Source: an uncultured Christensenellaceae bacterium
GTDB taxonomy: Bacteria; Bacillota; Clostridia; Christensenellales; Pumilibacteraceae
Direction: 5' to 3'
Assembly: GCA_910587445.1 (NCBI GenBank)
Contig: CAJULE010000001.1
Coordinates: 163,748 to 227,747, forward strand
DNA length: 64,000 nt
This document shows, piece after piece, positions 52,041 through 60,779 of this stretch (its first letter is position 1; each line of letters starts with the position of its first letter). Under the pieces are notes generated by a model, which was given only the letters and a program-made list of their open reading frames with translations, did no database searches and was not told where the DNA came from. Position numbers and translations under genes: made by a program.

Positions 52041-55000
52041 ATGTTCAAAAAATTATGGAAAAATATCGCTTCTCGCGTATGGTTTTTCGTGACGATCGCA
52101 CTTGTCGTATTGTTCACGGTGATAACCGTGCTGTCCGCTGCCGTCAAAGACTTTTACGAGTTGTTCAACATGGTCTTGCCGGGCGGCGGTCCGAGAGCGC
52201 AGTATGCGGAGGGTATAGAGCCTATCTATACCTCGGACTACGGAAGCAAAAAGGATGTGTATGCGGCGGCTCGCGATATGAACGAAACCATATGCGAGGA
52301 AGGCATGGTGCTTCTCAAAAACGAGGGTAAAGCCCTGCCGCTTTCCCAAAACGCAAGGATAAGCGTGTTCGGAAAGAACAGCGTTAACCTCGCTTACGGC
52401 GGCTCGGGCTCGGGCGGCGCTAACACGTCGAACGTCATAGACCTCTATGCCGGGCTCAAGGAGGCGGGCTTCGACTGCAACCCTACGCTTAAGACCTTCT
52501 ATGAGGACAACAAGGCGTCGGGCGCGGCGAGAAAGGGCAACAGCTCCGATCTCGACAGCGGCGACACCGTAATACTCGCGACTGCGGAAACGCCGCAAAG
52601 TATGTATACCGATTCGGTAAAGGCGAGCTATGCCGGGTATAACGACGCGGCGGTCATAGTAATCACGCGTATCGGCGGCGAGGGCTTCGACATTCCGAGG
52701 CTCATGACGGGCTCTACGGGCTATCGCAACGAGGACGATCATTTCCTTCAGCTCGACAAGAACGAGGAGGACCTCATTGCGGCTGTCTGCGAAGCGGGCT
52801 TCAAAAAAGTAGTGCTCGTTCTCAATACGGGCAACGCGATGGAGCTCGGCTTCTTAAAGGCGGACACCGAGTACGTCACGGCTAAGGGTTACAAGATAGA
52901 TCCCGACAAAATCGATGCGGCGCTTTGGATGGGATTCCCCGGCGAAACGGGCACGCTCGCGCTCGGGAAGATCCTCTGCGGCGAGGTGAATCCTTCGGGA
53001 AAACTTGCCGACACTTATGCCGTCGATTTCAAGAAAGATCCGACCTGGCACAACTTCGGCGACAACCGCATAACGGCGAAGGGATCCACTCCCGGCGGCG
53101 ATCAGTATGTGTTCGACGTTCCCAAAAACGAACAGCCGGAAGTTCCGTACTATTTCGTCGATTACGAGGAAGACGTATACGTCGGGTATAAGTACTACGA
53201 AACGCGTGCGGTCACGGAAGGCGAGGATTGGTATGCGAAGAACGTAGCGTATCCGTTCGGATACGGACTGTCGTATACGGATTTTGCTTGGACGATTGCG
53301 GACAAGAGCGAGATCGAAAACGTAACCGTCGAAAAGGGTAAGAAGTATACGCTCACCGTCAGCGTCAAAAACAACGGCGGCGTTGCGGGCAAGGAAGTAG
53401 TTCAGCTTTACGGCCATGCTCCGTACATAGCGGGCGAAATAGAAAAGCCCGAAGTGGTGCTTCTCGACTTTGCAAAGACCGAGCTCATCGAGCCGGGACA
53501 GAGCAAACTCGTCACGCTTGAATTCGACCCGTACTACCTTGCGTCCTACGACTACACGGACGCGAACGGAAACCAAAAAGCCACGTTCGAGCTTGACGCT
53601 CACGACGATTACAAGCTCTTCGTCGGCGCAAACTCGCACGACAGAACGCTCGCAGTGCCCTTTAAAGTCGCAAGCGACATTGTTTACGACAAGGACACCG
53701 TTACGGGAAAGAAAGCCGTGGAAAACCGCTATACGAACTGTGCGGACGCGCGCTTCGATTCGATGAGCGACCATATGAAGCTCATGTCCCGCTCCGATTT
53801 CGACGGCACTATGCCCGTCTCGCCCACGGCGGAGGAGAGGAGCGGAAGCAAGGAGCTTTTGGGCTGGCTTGCGGACAAAAATCATAACAACACCGAGAGC
53901 TTCAAAGGGCTCGATATGCCGTATTCCGAAGACGACAACGGCATGAAGCTTCGCGATCTTCTCTTCGACGAGGACGGAGAGCCCATAGACAAGGACGGCG
54001 ACGGTGTGCCGCTTGCCGACTTCGACGACGAGCGTTGGGAGCTTCTTCTCGACCAGGCGTCCGTAGACGAGCTCATAAGGATGTACGATTACGCAAGCTA
54101 TCACATCGAAGCGGTATCGTCCATAGGTCTGCCGCGTATCAACTGCGCGGACGGTCCCGTGGGCTGGGCGTGCTTCATGGATCAGACGCGTTTCTACGAC
54201 ACCTGCTCGTACTGCGCTCAGACCCTTGTGGCGACTACCTGGAGCAAAGAAGTCGCTGAGGACTTCGGCACGACTGTCGGCAACGAGGGTATCATCGGCA
54301 ACGAGAAGGGAGACAAATCGCCGTATTCGGGCTGGTATGCGCCGGGCGCGAACATTCACCGCAGCCCGTTCGGAGGCAGAAACTTCGAGTACTACAGCGA
54401 GGACGGCGTGCTCTCCGGAAAGATGGCGGCGGCTCAGATCAAGGGCTGTAACTCCAAGGGCGTGTTTACGTTCATAAAGCACTTTGCCGCAAACGAACAG
54501 GAGACGCACCGCTCGATAAGCGGCGACGTGTCTTGGGTTTCCGAGCAGGCGCTTCGCGAAATATATCTGCGTCCCTTCGAGATAGCCGTAAAAGAGGGCG
54601 GAAGCCGCGCGGTCATGAGTTCGTTCAACCGTATCGGCACGCGTTGGACGGGCGGCGATTACAGGCTGCTTACCGAAATACTCAGAAACGAATGGGGCTT
54701 TAACGGGACGGTGCTTTGCGACTTCAATACGATTCCCGCATACATGAATTCCCGTCAGATGGCATACGCGGGCGGAGACCTCAATCTTGCGACTCAGCCG
54801 AAAAGCTGGTGCGACTCTTCCTCCGCGGCGGACGTGACCATTCTTCGCCGCTGTGCAAAGAACACGCTTTACGCCGTCGTCAACTCCAATGCGATGAACG
54901 GCGAAGTCGTAGGCTACGGTATGCCTATTTGGCAGATCGTTCTCATCGTGTTCGACTGCCTGCTTGTCGTCGGTCTCGGAGTATGGGGCTTCTTCGTCGT

Positions 55001-55049
55001 GAGAAAAGCGCTTAAGGACGAGGGCGGAGAGACGCCCGAAAAAGAGTAA
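52041..55049 (+). CDS. Membrane-anchored reversed-order GH3 enzyme
   Basis: A 1002-residue protein. Transmembrane helix at about 13-33, GH3 alpha/beta domain (EEGMVLLKNEGKALPL near 84), Fn3 (FGYGLSYTDFAW near 408-520), then the TIM barrel (about 690-930) with GGRNFEYYSEDG, KHFAANEQETHR and nucleophile Asp894 in VLCDFNTI, then a second membrane helix (about 958-980) and a charged tail. The same plan as the 10.4 and 40.7 kb genes. Between Fn3 and barrel lies an acidic linker DEDGEPIDKDGDG that looks like a calcium-binding loop. GGAGGAAG precedes the ATG. It ends the surface-glycan run and is followed by a terminator. Confidence 0.9.
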   Translation: MFKKLWKNIASRVWFFVTIALVVLFTVITVLSAAVKDFYELFNMVLPGGGPRAQYAEGIEPIYTSDYGSKKDVYAAARDMNETICEEGMVLLKNEGKALPLSQNARISVFGKNSVNLAYGGSGSGGANTSNVIDLYAGLKEAGFDCNPTLKTFYEDNKASGAARKGNSSDLDSGDTVILATAETPQSMYTDSVKASYAGYNDAAVIVITRIGGEGFDIPRLMTGSTGYRNEDDHFLQLDKNEEDLIAAVCEAGFKKVVLVLNTGNAMELGFLKADTEYVTAKGYKIDPDKIDAALWMGFPGETGTLALGKILCGEVNPSGKLADTYAVDFKKDPTWHNFGDNRITAKGSTPGGDQYVFDVPKNEQPEVPYYFVDYEEDVYVGYKYYETRAVTEGEDWYAKNVAYPFGYGLSYTDFAWTIADKSEIENVTVEKGKKYTLTVSVKNNGGVAGKEVVQLYGHAPYIAGEIEKPEVVLLDFAKTELIEPGQSKLVTLEFDPYYLASYDYTDANGNQKATFELDAHDDYKLFVGANSHDRTLAVPFKVASDIVYDKDTVTGKKAVENRYTNCADARFDSMSDHMKLMSRSDFDGTMPVSPTAEERSGSKELLGWLADKNHNNTESFKGLDMPYSEDDNGMKLRDLLFDEDGEPIDKDGDGVPLADFDDERWELLLDQASVDELIRMYDYASYHIEAVSSIGLPRINCADGPVGWACFMDQTRFYDTCSYCAQTLVATTWSKEVAEDFGTTVGNEGIIGNEKGDKSPYSGWYAPGANIHRSPFGGRNFEYYSEDGVLSGKMAAAQIKGCNSKGVFTFIKHFAANEQETHRSISGDVSWVSEQALREIYLRPFEIAVKEGGSRAVMSSFNRIGTRWTGGDYRLLTEILRNEWGFNGTVLCDFNTIPAYMNSRQMAYAGGDLNLATQPKSWCDSSSAADVTILRRCAKNTLYAVVNSNAMNGEVVGYGMPIWQIVLIVFDCLLVVGLGVWGFFVVRKALKDEGGETPEKE

Positions 55050-55072
55050 TATTATAATCGAACCAAAAGAAA

Positions 55073-55108
55073 GGCGGCGCATTCCGTGACGGAACGCGCC
55101 GTCTTTTT
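55073..55108 (+). terminator. Terminator after the GH3 operon
   Basis: GGCGGCGCATTCCG (55073-55086) pairs with CGGAACGCGCCGTC (55090-55103) with one mismatch, followed by TTTTT. Confidence 0.88.
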
Positions 55109-55186
55109 CGCTGCGCTCGCTTATGCCTTGCCGCTCGCCCGTGCGACTCCGAAAATCTAAAATTTCGTCAGAGCCTTTTAATTTAG

Positions 55187-55215
55187 TTGCAACATTGCGA
55201 TTTGTCTGCTATAAT
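55187..55215 (+). promoter_or_regulatory. Promoter for mrnC-thyX-rlmB, almost no leader
   Basis: TTGCAA (55187-55192), 17-base spacer, TATAAT (55210-55215). The -10 box ends 6 bases before the ATG at 55222, so the transcript would start at or beside the start codon. Confidence 0.7.
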
Positions 55216-55221
55216 TAGGAT

Positions 55222-55611
55222 ATGAACGTAAGCGAGGTTTTGGCTTTGAGTAGCCGCGCTCTTGCTTTTCTCGGCGATTCGGTGCACTCGGCGTATGTGC
55301 GCGAAGCTGTTTTAAAGCGCAGCGACATAGATATAAACGAGCTTGCCCGTCTCGAAAATCGGTATGTGTGCGCCCGTGCTCAGGCGAATATGTGCAAAGC
55401 TCTCGCGGGCTTTTTATCCGACACCGAAGAGAGCGTGATTCGCAGAGCGGTCAATACCAAGACGAACAACAAGGCAAAAAACGCGGCGCGGCAGGAGTAT
55501 CGTCTCGCCACGGGATACGAAGCCCTTCTCGGCTTTTTGAGACTCACGGGAAACGAGCCGAGACTTAGGGAGATACTCGAAAAGACGAACAGAGAGGAAT
55601 ATACTGTATGA
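55222..55611 (+). CDS. mrnC: Mini-ribonuclease III
   Basis: A 129-residue catalytic RNase III domain without a dsRNA-binding domain, which is the Mini-III family. The active-site helix has LAFLGDSVHSAYVRE (about 16-30), and the second acidic site is in the NAARQEYRLATGYEALLGFLRLTG region. Mini-III trims the ends of 23S rRNA precursors in Firmicutes. It is followed by thyX (ATGA overlap) and rlmB, a conserved clostridial order in which cysS often precedes it; no cysS is present here. Confidence 0.93.
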   Translation: MNVSEVLALSSRALAFLGDSVHSAYVREAVLKRSDIDINELARLENRYVCARAQANMCKALAGFLSDTEESVIRRAVNTKTNNKAKNAARQEYRLATGYEALLGFLRLTGNEPRLREILEKTNREEYTV

Positions 55612-56336
55612 CGGTTACGGCAAAGGCAAAGCTTATAAGGTACACGGAAAACCCGGAAGGGACGATCGCGCTCGCTTCCAAGCTGTGCTATTCGTCGCTC
55701 AGAATGGATGAGCTCATAGAGCGCATAGAGGGTGCGGATAACGCGAAGTTTATCCGTATGCTCAAGACGATGAATCACCTTTCTCCGTTCGAGCACGCTT
55801 CTTTCACGTTTTCCGTCGAGGGCGTGTCGCGCGCGTTTCTCGCGCAGGTGACCCGCCACCGCATAGCGAGCTTTTCCGTGCGTTCCCAGCGCTATGTGGG
55901 CGAAGGAGATTTCAATTACATATTGCCGCCTGCGATCGCCGACCTCGGCGACGGCGCTATAGAGGAATACAAAAAGCAGATGGAGACCATAGCCGGCTGG
56001 TATACGGCGTGGCAGGAGCGGCTCGGCGGCGGCGAAAAAGCCAACGAGGACGCGCGCTTCGTGCTTCCCAACGCCTGCGAGACCAAAATGATAATGACGA
56101 TGAACGCACGCGAGCTCATGCACTTTTTCGAGCTGAGATGCTGTAACCGTGCGCAGTGGGAGATTCGCGACGTTGCCTGGCAGATGCTTACGCAGGTGCT
56201 CGAGGTCGCGCCCGACGTGTTCGACGGCTGCGGTCCCGCCTGTCTTAGGGGAGCGTGCCCCGAAGGAAAGAAGAGCTGCGGAAAAGCCGCAGAGGTCAAG
56301 AAGAGGTACGAGCGTCTCAAAGAGTGCTTAAACTGA
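55608..56336 (+). CDS. thyX: Flavin-dependent thymidylate synthase
   Basis: A 242-residue ThyX, which makes dTMP from dUMP with methylene-tetrahydrofolate and NADPH through FAD. The signature RHR-x7-S is present as VTRHRIASFSVRSQRYV (about 82-98), preceded by HLSPFEHASFTF and followed by the NARELMHFFELRCCNRAQWE region. The end is Cys-rich (CGPACLRGACPEGKKSCGK), which might bind a metal and is a variable feature of the family. ATG overlaps the mrnC stop. Confidence 0.95.
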   Translation: MTVTAKAKLIRYTENPEGTIALASKLCYSSLRMDELIERIEGADNAKFIRMLKTMNHLSPFEHASFTFSVEGVSRAFLAQVTRHRIASFSVRSQRYVGEGDFNYILPPAIADLGDGAIEEYKKQMETIAGWYTAWQERLGGGEKANEDARFVLPNACETKMIMTMNARELMHFFELRCCNRAQWEIRDVAWQMLTQVLEVAPDVFDGCGPACLRGACPEGKKSCGKAAEVKKRYERLKECLN

Positions 56337-56379
56337 GCGAAAACGGCGCGGAACAATTCCGTGCAAAGGAAGACAGGAT

Positions 56380-57117
56380 ATGAAAATTTACGGACGAAAC
56401 AGCGTCGCGGAGGCTCTTAAAGAGGGCACCACTATAGACAGGCTCGTTGTTCAAAAGGACTTGAAGGACGCGGGCGCAAACAGAATAATAGCCGACGCAA
56501 AGAGCCGCGGCATAAAGATTTTTTTTCGCGACAAGGAATATCTCGACCGTGAGGTGTCCGCCCGTCATCAGGGCTTTATCGCCGAAGTGACGGACTTCAA
56601 ATACTGCGAGGTCGCGGACATTTTAAGCGCCGCCGAGGAAAAGGGCGAGCCGCCGTTTATAGTCATTCTCGACGGAGTGGAAGATCCGCACAATCTCGGC
56701 TCCGTGATAAGGGTGTGCGAGTGCGCGGGCGTGCACGGCGTAATAATTCCCCGTCACAGGAGCGTTTCGGTGAACGAGACCGTCGTCAAAGTTTCTTCGG
56801 GTGCGGCTGCGCACATGAAGGTCGCAAAGGTCGTAAACGTCAACGAGACCATAGAAGATTTGAAAAAGAAAGGCGTGTGGGTGTTCTGCGCCGATATGGA
56901 CGGCGAAAGCGTATACGACGCAGATATTACGGGTGCGGTTGCATTCGTCATAGGCGGCGAGGGAAGTGGCGTAAAGAGGCTGACTAAAAGTCTCTGCGAC
57001 AAGGTCGTATCCTTGCCCGTGCGCGGCAAAGTCAATTCACTCAACGCTTCGGTCGCGTGCGGCGTGGTGGTTTACGAAAAGCTCAGGCAGGAAATTGCCG
57101 CAAAACTCGACAAATAA
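56380..57117 (+). CDS. rlmB: 23S rRNA 2'-O-methyltransferase, RlmB/TrmH family
   Basis: A 245-residue SpoU-family enzyme. An N-terminal substrate-binding domain (MKIYGRNSVAEALKEGT to about 75) is followed by the SPOUT domain with motif 1 LDGVEDPHNLGSVIRVCECAG, motif 2 FVIGGEGSGVKRLT and motif 3 LPVRGKVNSLNASVACGVVV, which form the SAM-binding knot. RlmB methylates the ribose of a 23S rRNA guanosine. GGAAGACAGG lies upstream of the ATG. Confidence 0.92.
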   Translation: MKIYGRNSVAEALKEGTTIDRLVVQKDLKDAGANRIIADAKSRGIKIFFRDKEYLDREVSARHQGFIAEVTDFKYCEVADILSAAEEKGEPPFIVILDGVEDPHNLGSVIRVCECAGVHGVIIPRHRSVSVNETVVKVSSGAAAHMKVAKVVNVNETIEDLKKKGVWVFCADMDGESVYDADITGAVAFVIGGEGSGVKRLTKSLCDKVVSLPVRGKVNSLNASVACGVVVYEKLRQEIAAKLDK

Positions 57118-57145
57118 ATTCATACAGGAAGGAGTATATTAAAAT

Positions 57146-57901
57146 ATGACAAGGAAACCGATTATAGCCGGCAATTGGAAGATGAACAATACGAAGGCGC
57201 AGGCGACGGAGCTCATAAACGCGCTCAAGCCGCTTGTGAAGGACGCGGAATGCGACGTCGTTATCTGTGTGCCGTACACCGTCATCGAAACGGCGGCAAA
57301 GCTTACTGCGGGCACGAACATCAAGGTGGGCGCGGAAAACATAGCTTGGGCGGACAAGGGCGCGTTTACGGGAGAAGTAAGCGCGGCAATGCTCAAGGAA
57401 GTGGGCGCGGAGTACGTCGTCATCGGGCACAGCGAGCGTCGTCAGTACTTCGGCGAGACCGACGAGAGCGTGAATAAGCGCACGCTGCAGGCGCTTAAGG
57501 AGGGCTTTAAGCCCATCGTCTGCGTAGGAGAGACGCTTTCGGAGCGCGAGGGCGGAGAGACCGAGGCGGTTTGCAAACGCCAGGTTTTGGGTGCGTTTGC
57601 GGGCATTTCTTCGGCAGACGCGGAAAAGACGGTCGTCGCGTACGAGCCCGTATGGGCAATCGGAACGGGCAAAACGGCTACGAGCGCGCAGGCTCAGGAG
57701 ACCATAAGCTATATCCGCGGAGTGCTTAAATCGCTTTACGGAGCGGAGACGGCGGAAAAGATCCGCATACAGTACGGCGGAAGCATGAATCCCGCGAATG
57801 CGAAGGAGCTTATGGCGCAACCGGATATAGACGGCGGTCTTATAGGCGGAGCAAGTCTCAAGGCACCCGATTTTTCGGCGGTCGTAAACTACAACAAATA
57901 A
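57146..57901 (+). CDS. tpiA: Triosephosphate isomerase
   Basis: A 251-residue TIM. Catalytic Lys12 in AGNWKMNN, His in YVVIGHSERRQYF, Glu in VVAYEPVWAIGTGKTAT and the phosphate loop IQYGGSMNP and IGGASLKA are all present. It interconverts dihydroxyacetone phosphate and glyceraldehyde 3-phosphate. GGAAGGAG precedes the ATG; gpmI follows after 65 bases. Confidence 0.97.
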   Translation: MTRKPIIAGNWKMNNTKAQATELINALKPLVKDAECDVVICVPYTVIETAAKLTAGTNIKVGAENIAWADKGAFTGEVSAAMLKEVGAEYVVIGHSERRQYFGETDESVNKRTLQALKEGFKPIVCVGETLSEREGGETEAVCKRQVLGAFAGISSADAEKTVVAYEPVWAIGTGKTATSAQAQETISYIRGVLKSLYGAETAEKIRIQYGGSMNPANAKELMAQPDIDGGLIGGASLKAPDFSAVVNYNK

Positions 57902-57966
57902 GACAATTTAAGAGCGGTGGATGAAAAGCACCGTTTTGGTAAATCAGGTCAGGGAGGCAAAACCAA

Positions 57967-59484
57967 ATGAAAACCGATGCGATTATTATTATGGATGGTT
58001 TCGGATACCGTGCGGAAGAGTTCGGCAACGCCATAGCGCGCAAGGGCACTCCGTACATCGACAGCCTTAAGGCTGAATATCCGAACACGCTTATAGAGGC
58101 TTCGGGCAGAGCCGTCGGACTGCCGAAAGGTCAGATGGGCAACAGCGAAGTCGGTCATCTCAACCTCGGAGCGGGAAGAGTGGTCGACCAGGACATAACG
58201 ATGATAGACAAGGCGATCGAGGACGGTTCGTTTTTCAAGAACGAGGCGTTCACCGCCGCAGTGAAGAACTGCAAGAAGAATTCTTCCGCGCTTCACCTCG
58301 TGGGACTGCTGTCGGACGGCGGCGTGCACAGCATGAATACTCATCTTTACGCGCTTTTGAAGCTTGCGAAAAAGAATTCCGTCAAAAACGTGTACGTTCA
58401 CTGCATAACCGACGGAAGAGACGTTCCGCCCGATTCGGCGGAACACTATATCGCCGAACTCGAGAAAGAGGCTAAGGAGATAGGCGTAGGCAAGGTGGCT
58501 ACGATAGTCGGAAGATACTACTATATGGACAGAGACAAGCGTTGGGACAGAGTAAAGCTCGGTTACGACTGCGTCTTTGCCGGCGTAGGCACACGCTATA
58601 CGAACGCTCTTGCCGGAATAAAGGCTTCGTATGCGGCGGGCAGACTCGACGAGTTTGTCGAGCCCACGGTCATAGGCGACTACAAGGGCGTCGAGGACGG
58701 CGACAGCATTATATTCTATAATTTCCGTTCCGACCGCGCCCGTGAAATAACGCGTGCGGCGATAGAGCCCGAGTTCGACGAGTTCGAGCGCGCCGGCGGC
58801 TACAAGCAGACCTACTATGTCGGCATGACGCAGTACGACGCTACTTTTACGGGACTCGACACCGCCTATCCGCCGAAGGACATCAAGCACACTTTGGGAG
58901 AGTGGCTCGCGGAAAAGGGCAAGACGCAGGCGCGCGTTGCCGAAACCGAAAAATACGCGCACGTCACGTTCTTCTTCAACGGCGGCGTAGAACCTCCAAA
59001 CGACGGCGAACAGCGCGTGCTCGTGCCGTCGCCCAAGGTCGCCACTTACGACTTGAAACCCGAAATGAGCGCATATGAGGTCACGGAGAAAGCTCTCGGC
59101 GTCATAGGCAATGTGGACGTGCTCATTCTCAACTTTGCAAATTGCGATATGGTAGGGCACACGGGAGTCCTCAGTGCGGCGGAGAAAGCCGTCGGTGCGG
59201 TCGACGAATGTCTTAAAAAGGTCGTCGAAGCGGTAAAAGCTACGGGCGGAACCGCGCTTGTTACGGCGGATCACGGCAACGCCGAACTAATGCAGTTCGA
59301 CGACGGTGCGCCGTGCACGTCTCACAGCACGAATCCCGTGCCGTTCATCGTTGCGGGCGACGGCTTTGTCGGAAAGACGCTTCGCTCGGGCGGCGCGCTC
59401 TGCGACGTTGCGCCCACGCTTTTGGACGTCATGGGCGTCGAAAAACCGAAGGAGATGACGGGCAAGAGCCTCATCGAAAAGTAA
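57967..59484 (+). CDS. gpmI: 2,3-bisphosphoglycerate-independent phosphoglycerate mutase
   Basis: A 505-residue Mn-dependent mutase converting 3- to 2-phosphoglycerate. IIMDGFGYR supplies the first metal Asp, QMGNSEVGHLNLGAG holds the phosphoserine Ser60, HCITDGRDVPP the substrate site, and NFANCDMVGHTG plus TADHGNAE the second metal set. Length is standard. GGGAGG precedes the ATG; it is the last gene of the glycolytic pair and is followed by a terminator. Confidence 0.97.
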   Translation: MKTDAIIIMDGFGYRAEEFGNAIARKGTPYIDSLKAEYPNTLIEASGRAVGLPKGQMGNSEVGHLNLGAGRVVDQDITMIDKAIEDGSFFKNEAFTAAVKNCKKNSSALHLVGLLSDGGVHSMNTHLYALLKLAKKNSVKNVYVHCITDGRDVPPDSAEHYIAELEKEAKEIGVGKVATIVGRYYYMDRDKRWDRVKLGYDCVFAGVGTRYTNALAGIKASYAAGRLDEFVEPTVIGDYKGVEDGDSIIFYNFRSDRAREITRAAIEPEFDEFERAGGYKQTYYVGMTQYDATFTGLDTAYPPKDIKHTLGEWLAEKGKTQARVAETEKYAHVTFFFNGGVEPPNDGEQRVLVPSPKVATYDLKPEMSAYEVTEKALGVIGNVDVLILNFANCDMVGHTGVLSAAEKAVGAVDECLKKVVEAVKATGGTALVTADHGNAELMQFDDGAPCTSHSTNPVPFIVAGDGFVGKTLRSGGALCDVAPTLLDVMGVEKPKEMTGKSLIEK

Positions 59485-59504
59485 GCTTTCATATGTAAAA
59501 GAAA

Positions 59505-59538
59505 AAAATCGTCTTTCCGTTTGGGAAGGACGATTTTT
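59505..59538. terminator. Terminator between convergent gpmI and tldE
   Basis: AAAATCGTCTTTCC (59505-59518) pairs with GGAAGGACGATTTT (59524-59537) with one G-T; both strands have T runs. Confidence 0.85.
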
Positions 59539-59557
59539 CGTATGCGTTTATGACCTC

Positions 59558-60769
59558 TTAAACTCTCACTTTTGCGTCGAATAAGTCCAGCGCGTCTACG
59601 TTGCCGCGAAGAAGATCGTTTTTCGCCGTGCCGAGATATGCGTCGCCGAGAAGTTCGAATATGTTCGCCGAAAGGTTCATTTCGGGAAGCCTTCCGACTA
59701 TTTTGCCGTCCTTTACGAGATAGGCGAGCTGCAACGGAAGTCCCACTTTTCCGTCGGGCGCAACATCGCCGCCCGAAGTCGTAGCGACGTATATGAAGTC
59801 GCGCGCGATTTCCGTTGCCTTCGCCGCCGTGGGAAGCACTCTCAGACCCGTGCCGCCGTAGGAGGGCACTGCGTCGAAAGTGGGCGCAGCCGCACTCGAC
59901 GAGAGAGGGAACTTGAACATTGCCGCACTGCGCTTGTTTGTGAGAATACCCTTGAACTCGCCGCGGTTTATGAGCTTATAGAAGCAGTCGATAACTCCTT
60001 CGTCGTCGTAAAAGCGTTCGCTCACGTTTTTATAAAGTCCGCGTTTTACCGCCAGCGTCAGTTTTTCCGAGAACAGCTTTTGATTCAGCTTGCCCGCAAG
60101 TTTGCCCGCGCCCATACAGTAGTTTTCGGCTATCATGTCGCCGAGGAGCATCATGGGGATAGTGCCCGTTTCGAATGCGACGGGCAGAGCCTTCGACGGG
60201 AGTTCGACTTTGTTTAGAAAAGCTTCGCCGAGCGTTTTGCAGTCGCCGACGCAGTCGTCCTCGTTGTAGGTGTTGCCGTAACTTCCGTAGAAGAAGTCCA
60301 TTATGTTTGCCGATTTTTTGTCCTTGAACGAAAGCGCGACGGTCATATTGTTGCCAGCATAGCGAAGGTCTGCGCCTTTGCTGTTTGCGTATTCGTGCTT
60401 CGAGTACTCGAGGCTTATCTTATTGCTTGCCGTACAGGAGGGAAGCTCCTTTTCGATACGGGCAAGGAGAGAGGCACAAGTCGATACGAATTTATCGGGA
60501 GAGACTATTTCCTTTGTCTCGTCTACGCTTTGTTTGTCCGAGAACAGGTTGCAGGGGTAGGGGATCTTGCGCGTGAGAGCCGTTTCCGCGTCCTTTTCGA
60601 GTTTCTTTTCGTCGACTTTACCCATGCCGCCCGATATGCCTATAAATCCGCCGTCATATGCGCGGACCGTCGTAAACGACGTAACTATTTTTCGGAGCGA
60701 GTCGGCTTTGCCCGCCGTGACGTTTACGCTGTAGCTCTCCTTTTTGGAGACGAGTTTTTCTTTTTCCAT
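59558..60769 (-). CDS. TldE/PmbA-like subunit of TldD/E metalloprotease
   Basis: A 403-residue member of the PmbA/TldD family without the HExxxH motif, so it is the non-catalytic partner. Family features include FDAVPSYGGTGLRVLPTA near the middle-end and a C-terminal LPEMNLSANIFELLGDA segment. It lies 10 bases after the TldD gene with GGAGGACG before the ATG. TldD/E complexes thread and cleave unfolded peptides; the natural substrate in Firmicutes is unknown. Confidence 0.88.
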   Translation of the reverse strand: MEKEKLVSKKESYSVNVTAGKADSLRKIVTSFTTVRAYDGGFIGISGGMGKVDEKKLEKDAETALTRKIPYPCNLFSDKQSVDETKEIVSPDKFVSTCASLLARIEKELPSCTASNKISLEYSKHEYANSKGADLRYAGNNMTVALSFKDKKSANIMDFFYGSYGNTYNEDDCVGDCKTLGEAFLNKVELPSKALPVAFETGTIPMMLLGDMIAENYCMGAGKLAGKLNQKLFSEKLTLAVKRGLYKNVSERFYDDEGVIDCFYKLINRGEFKGILTNKRSAAMFKFPLSSSAAAPTFDAVPSYGGTGLRVLPTAAKATEIARDFIYVATTSGGDVAPDGKVGLPLQLAYLVKDGKIVGRLPEMNLSANIFELLGDAYLGTAKNDLLRGNVDALDLFDAKVRV

Positions 60770-60779
60770 GACGTCCTCC

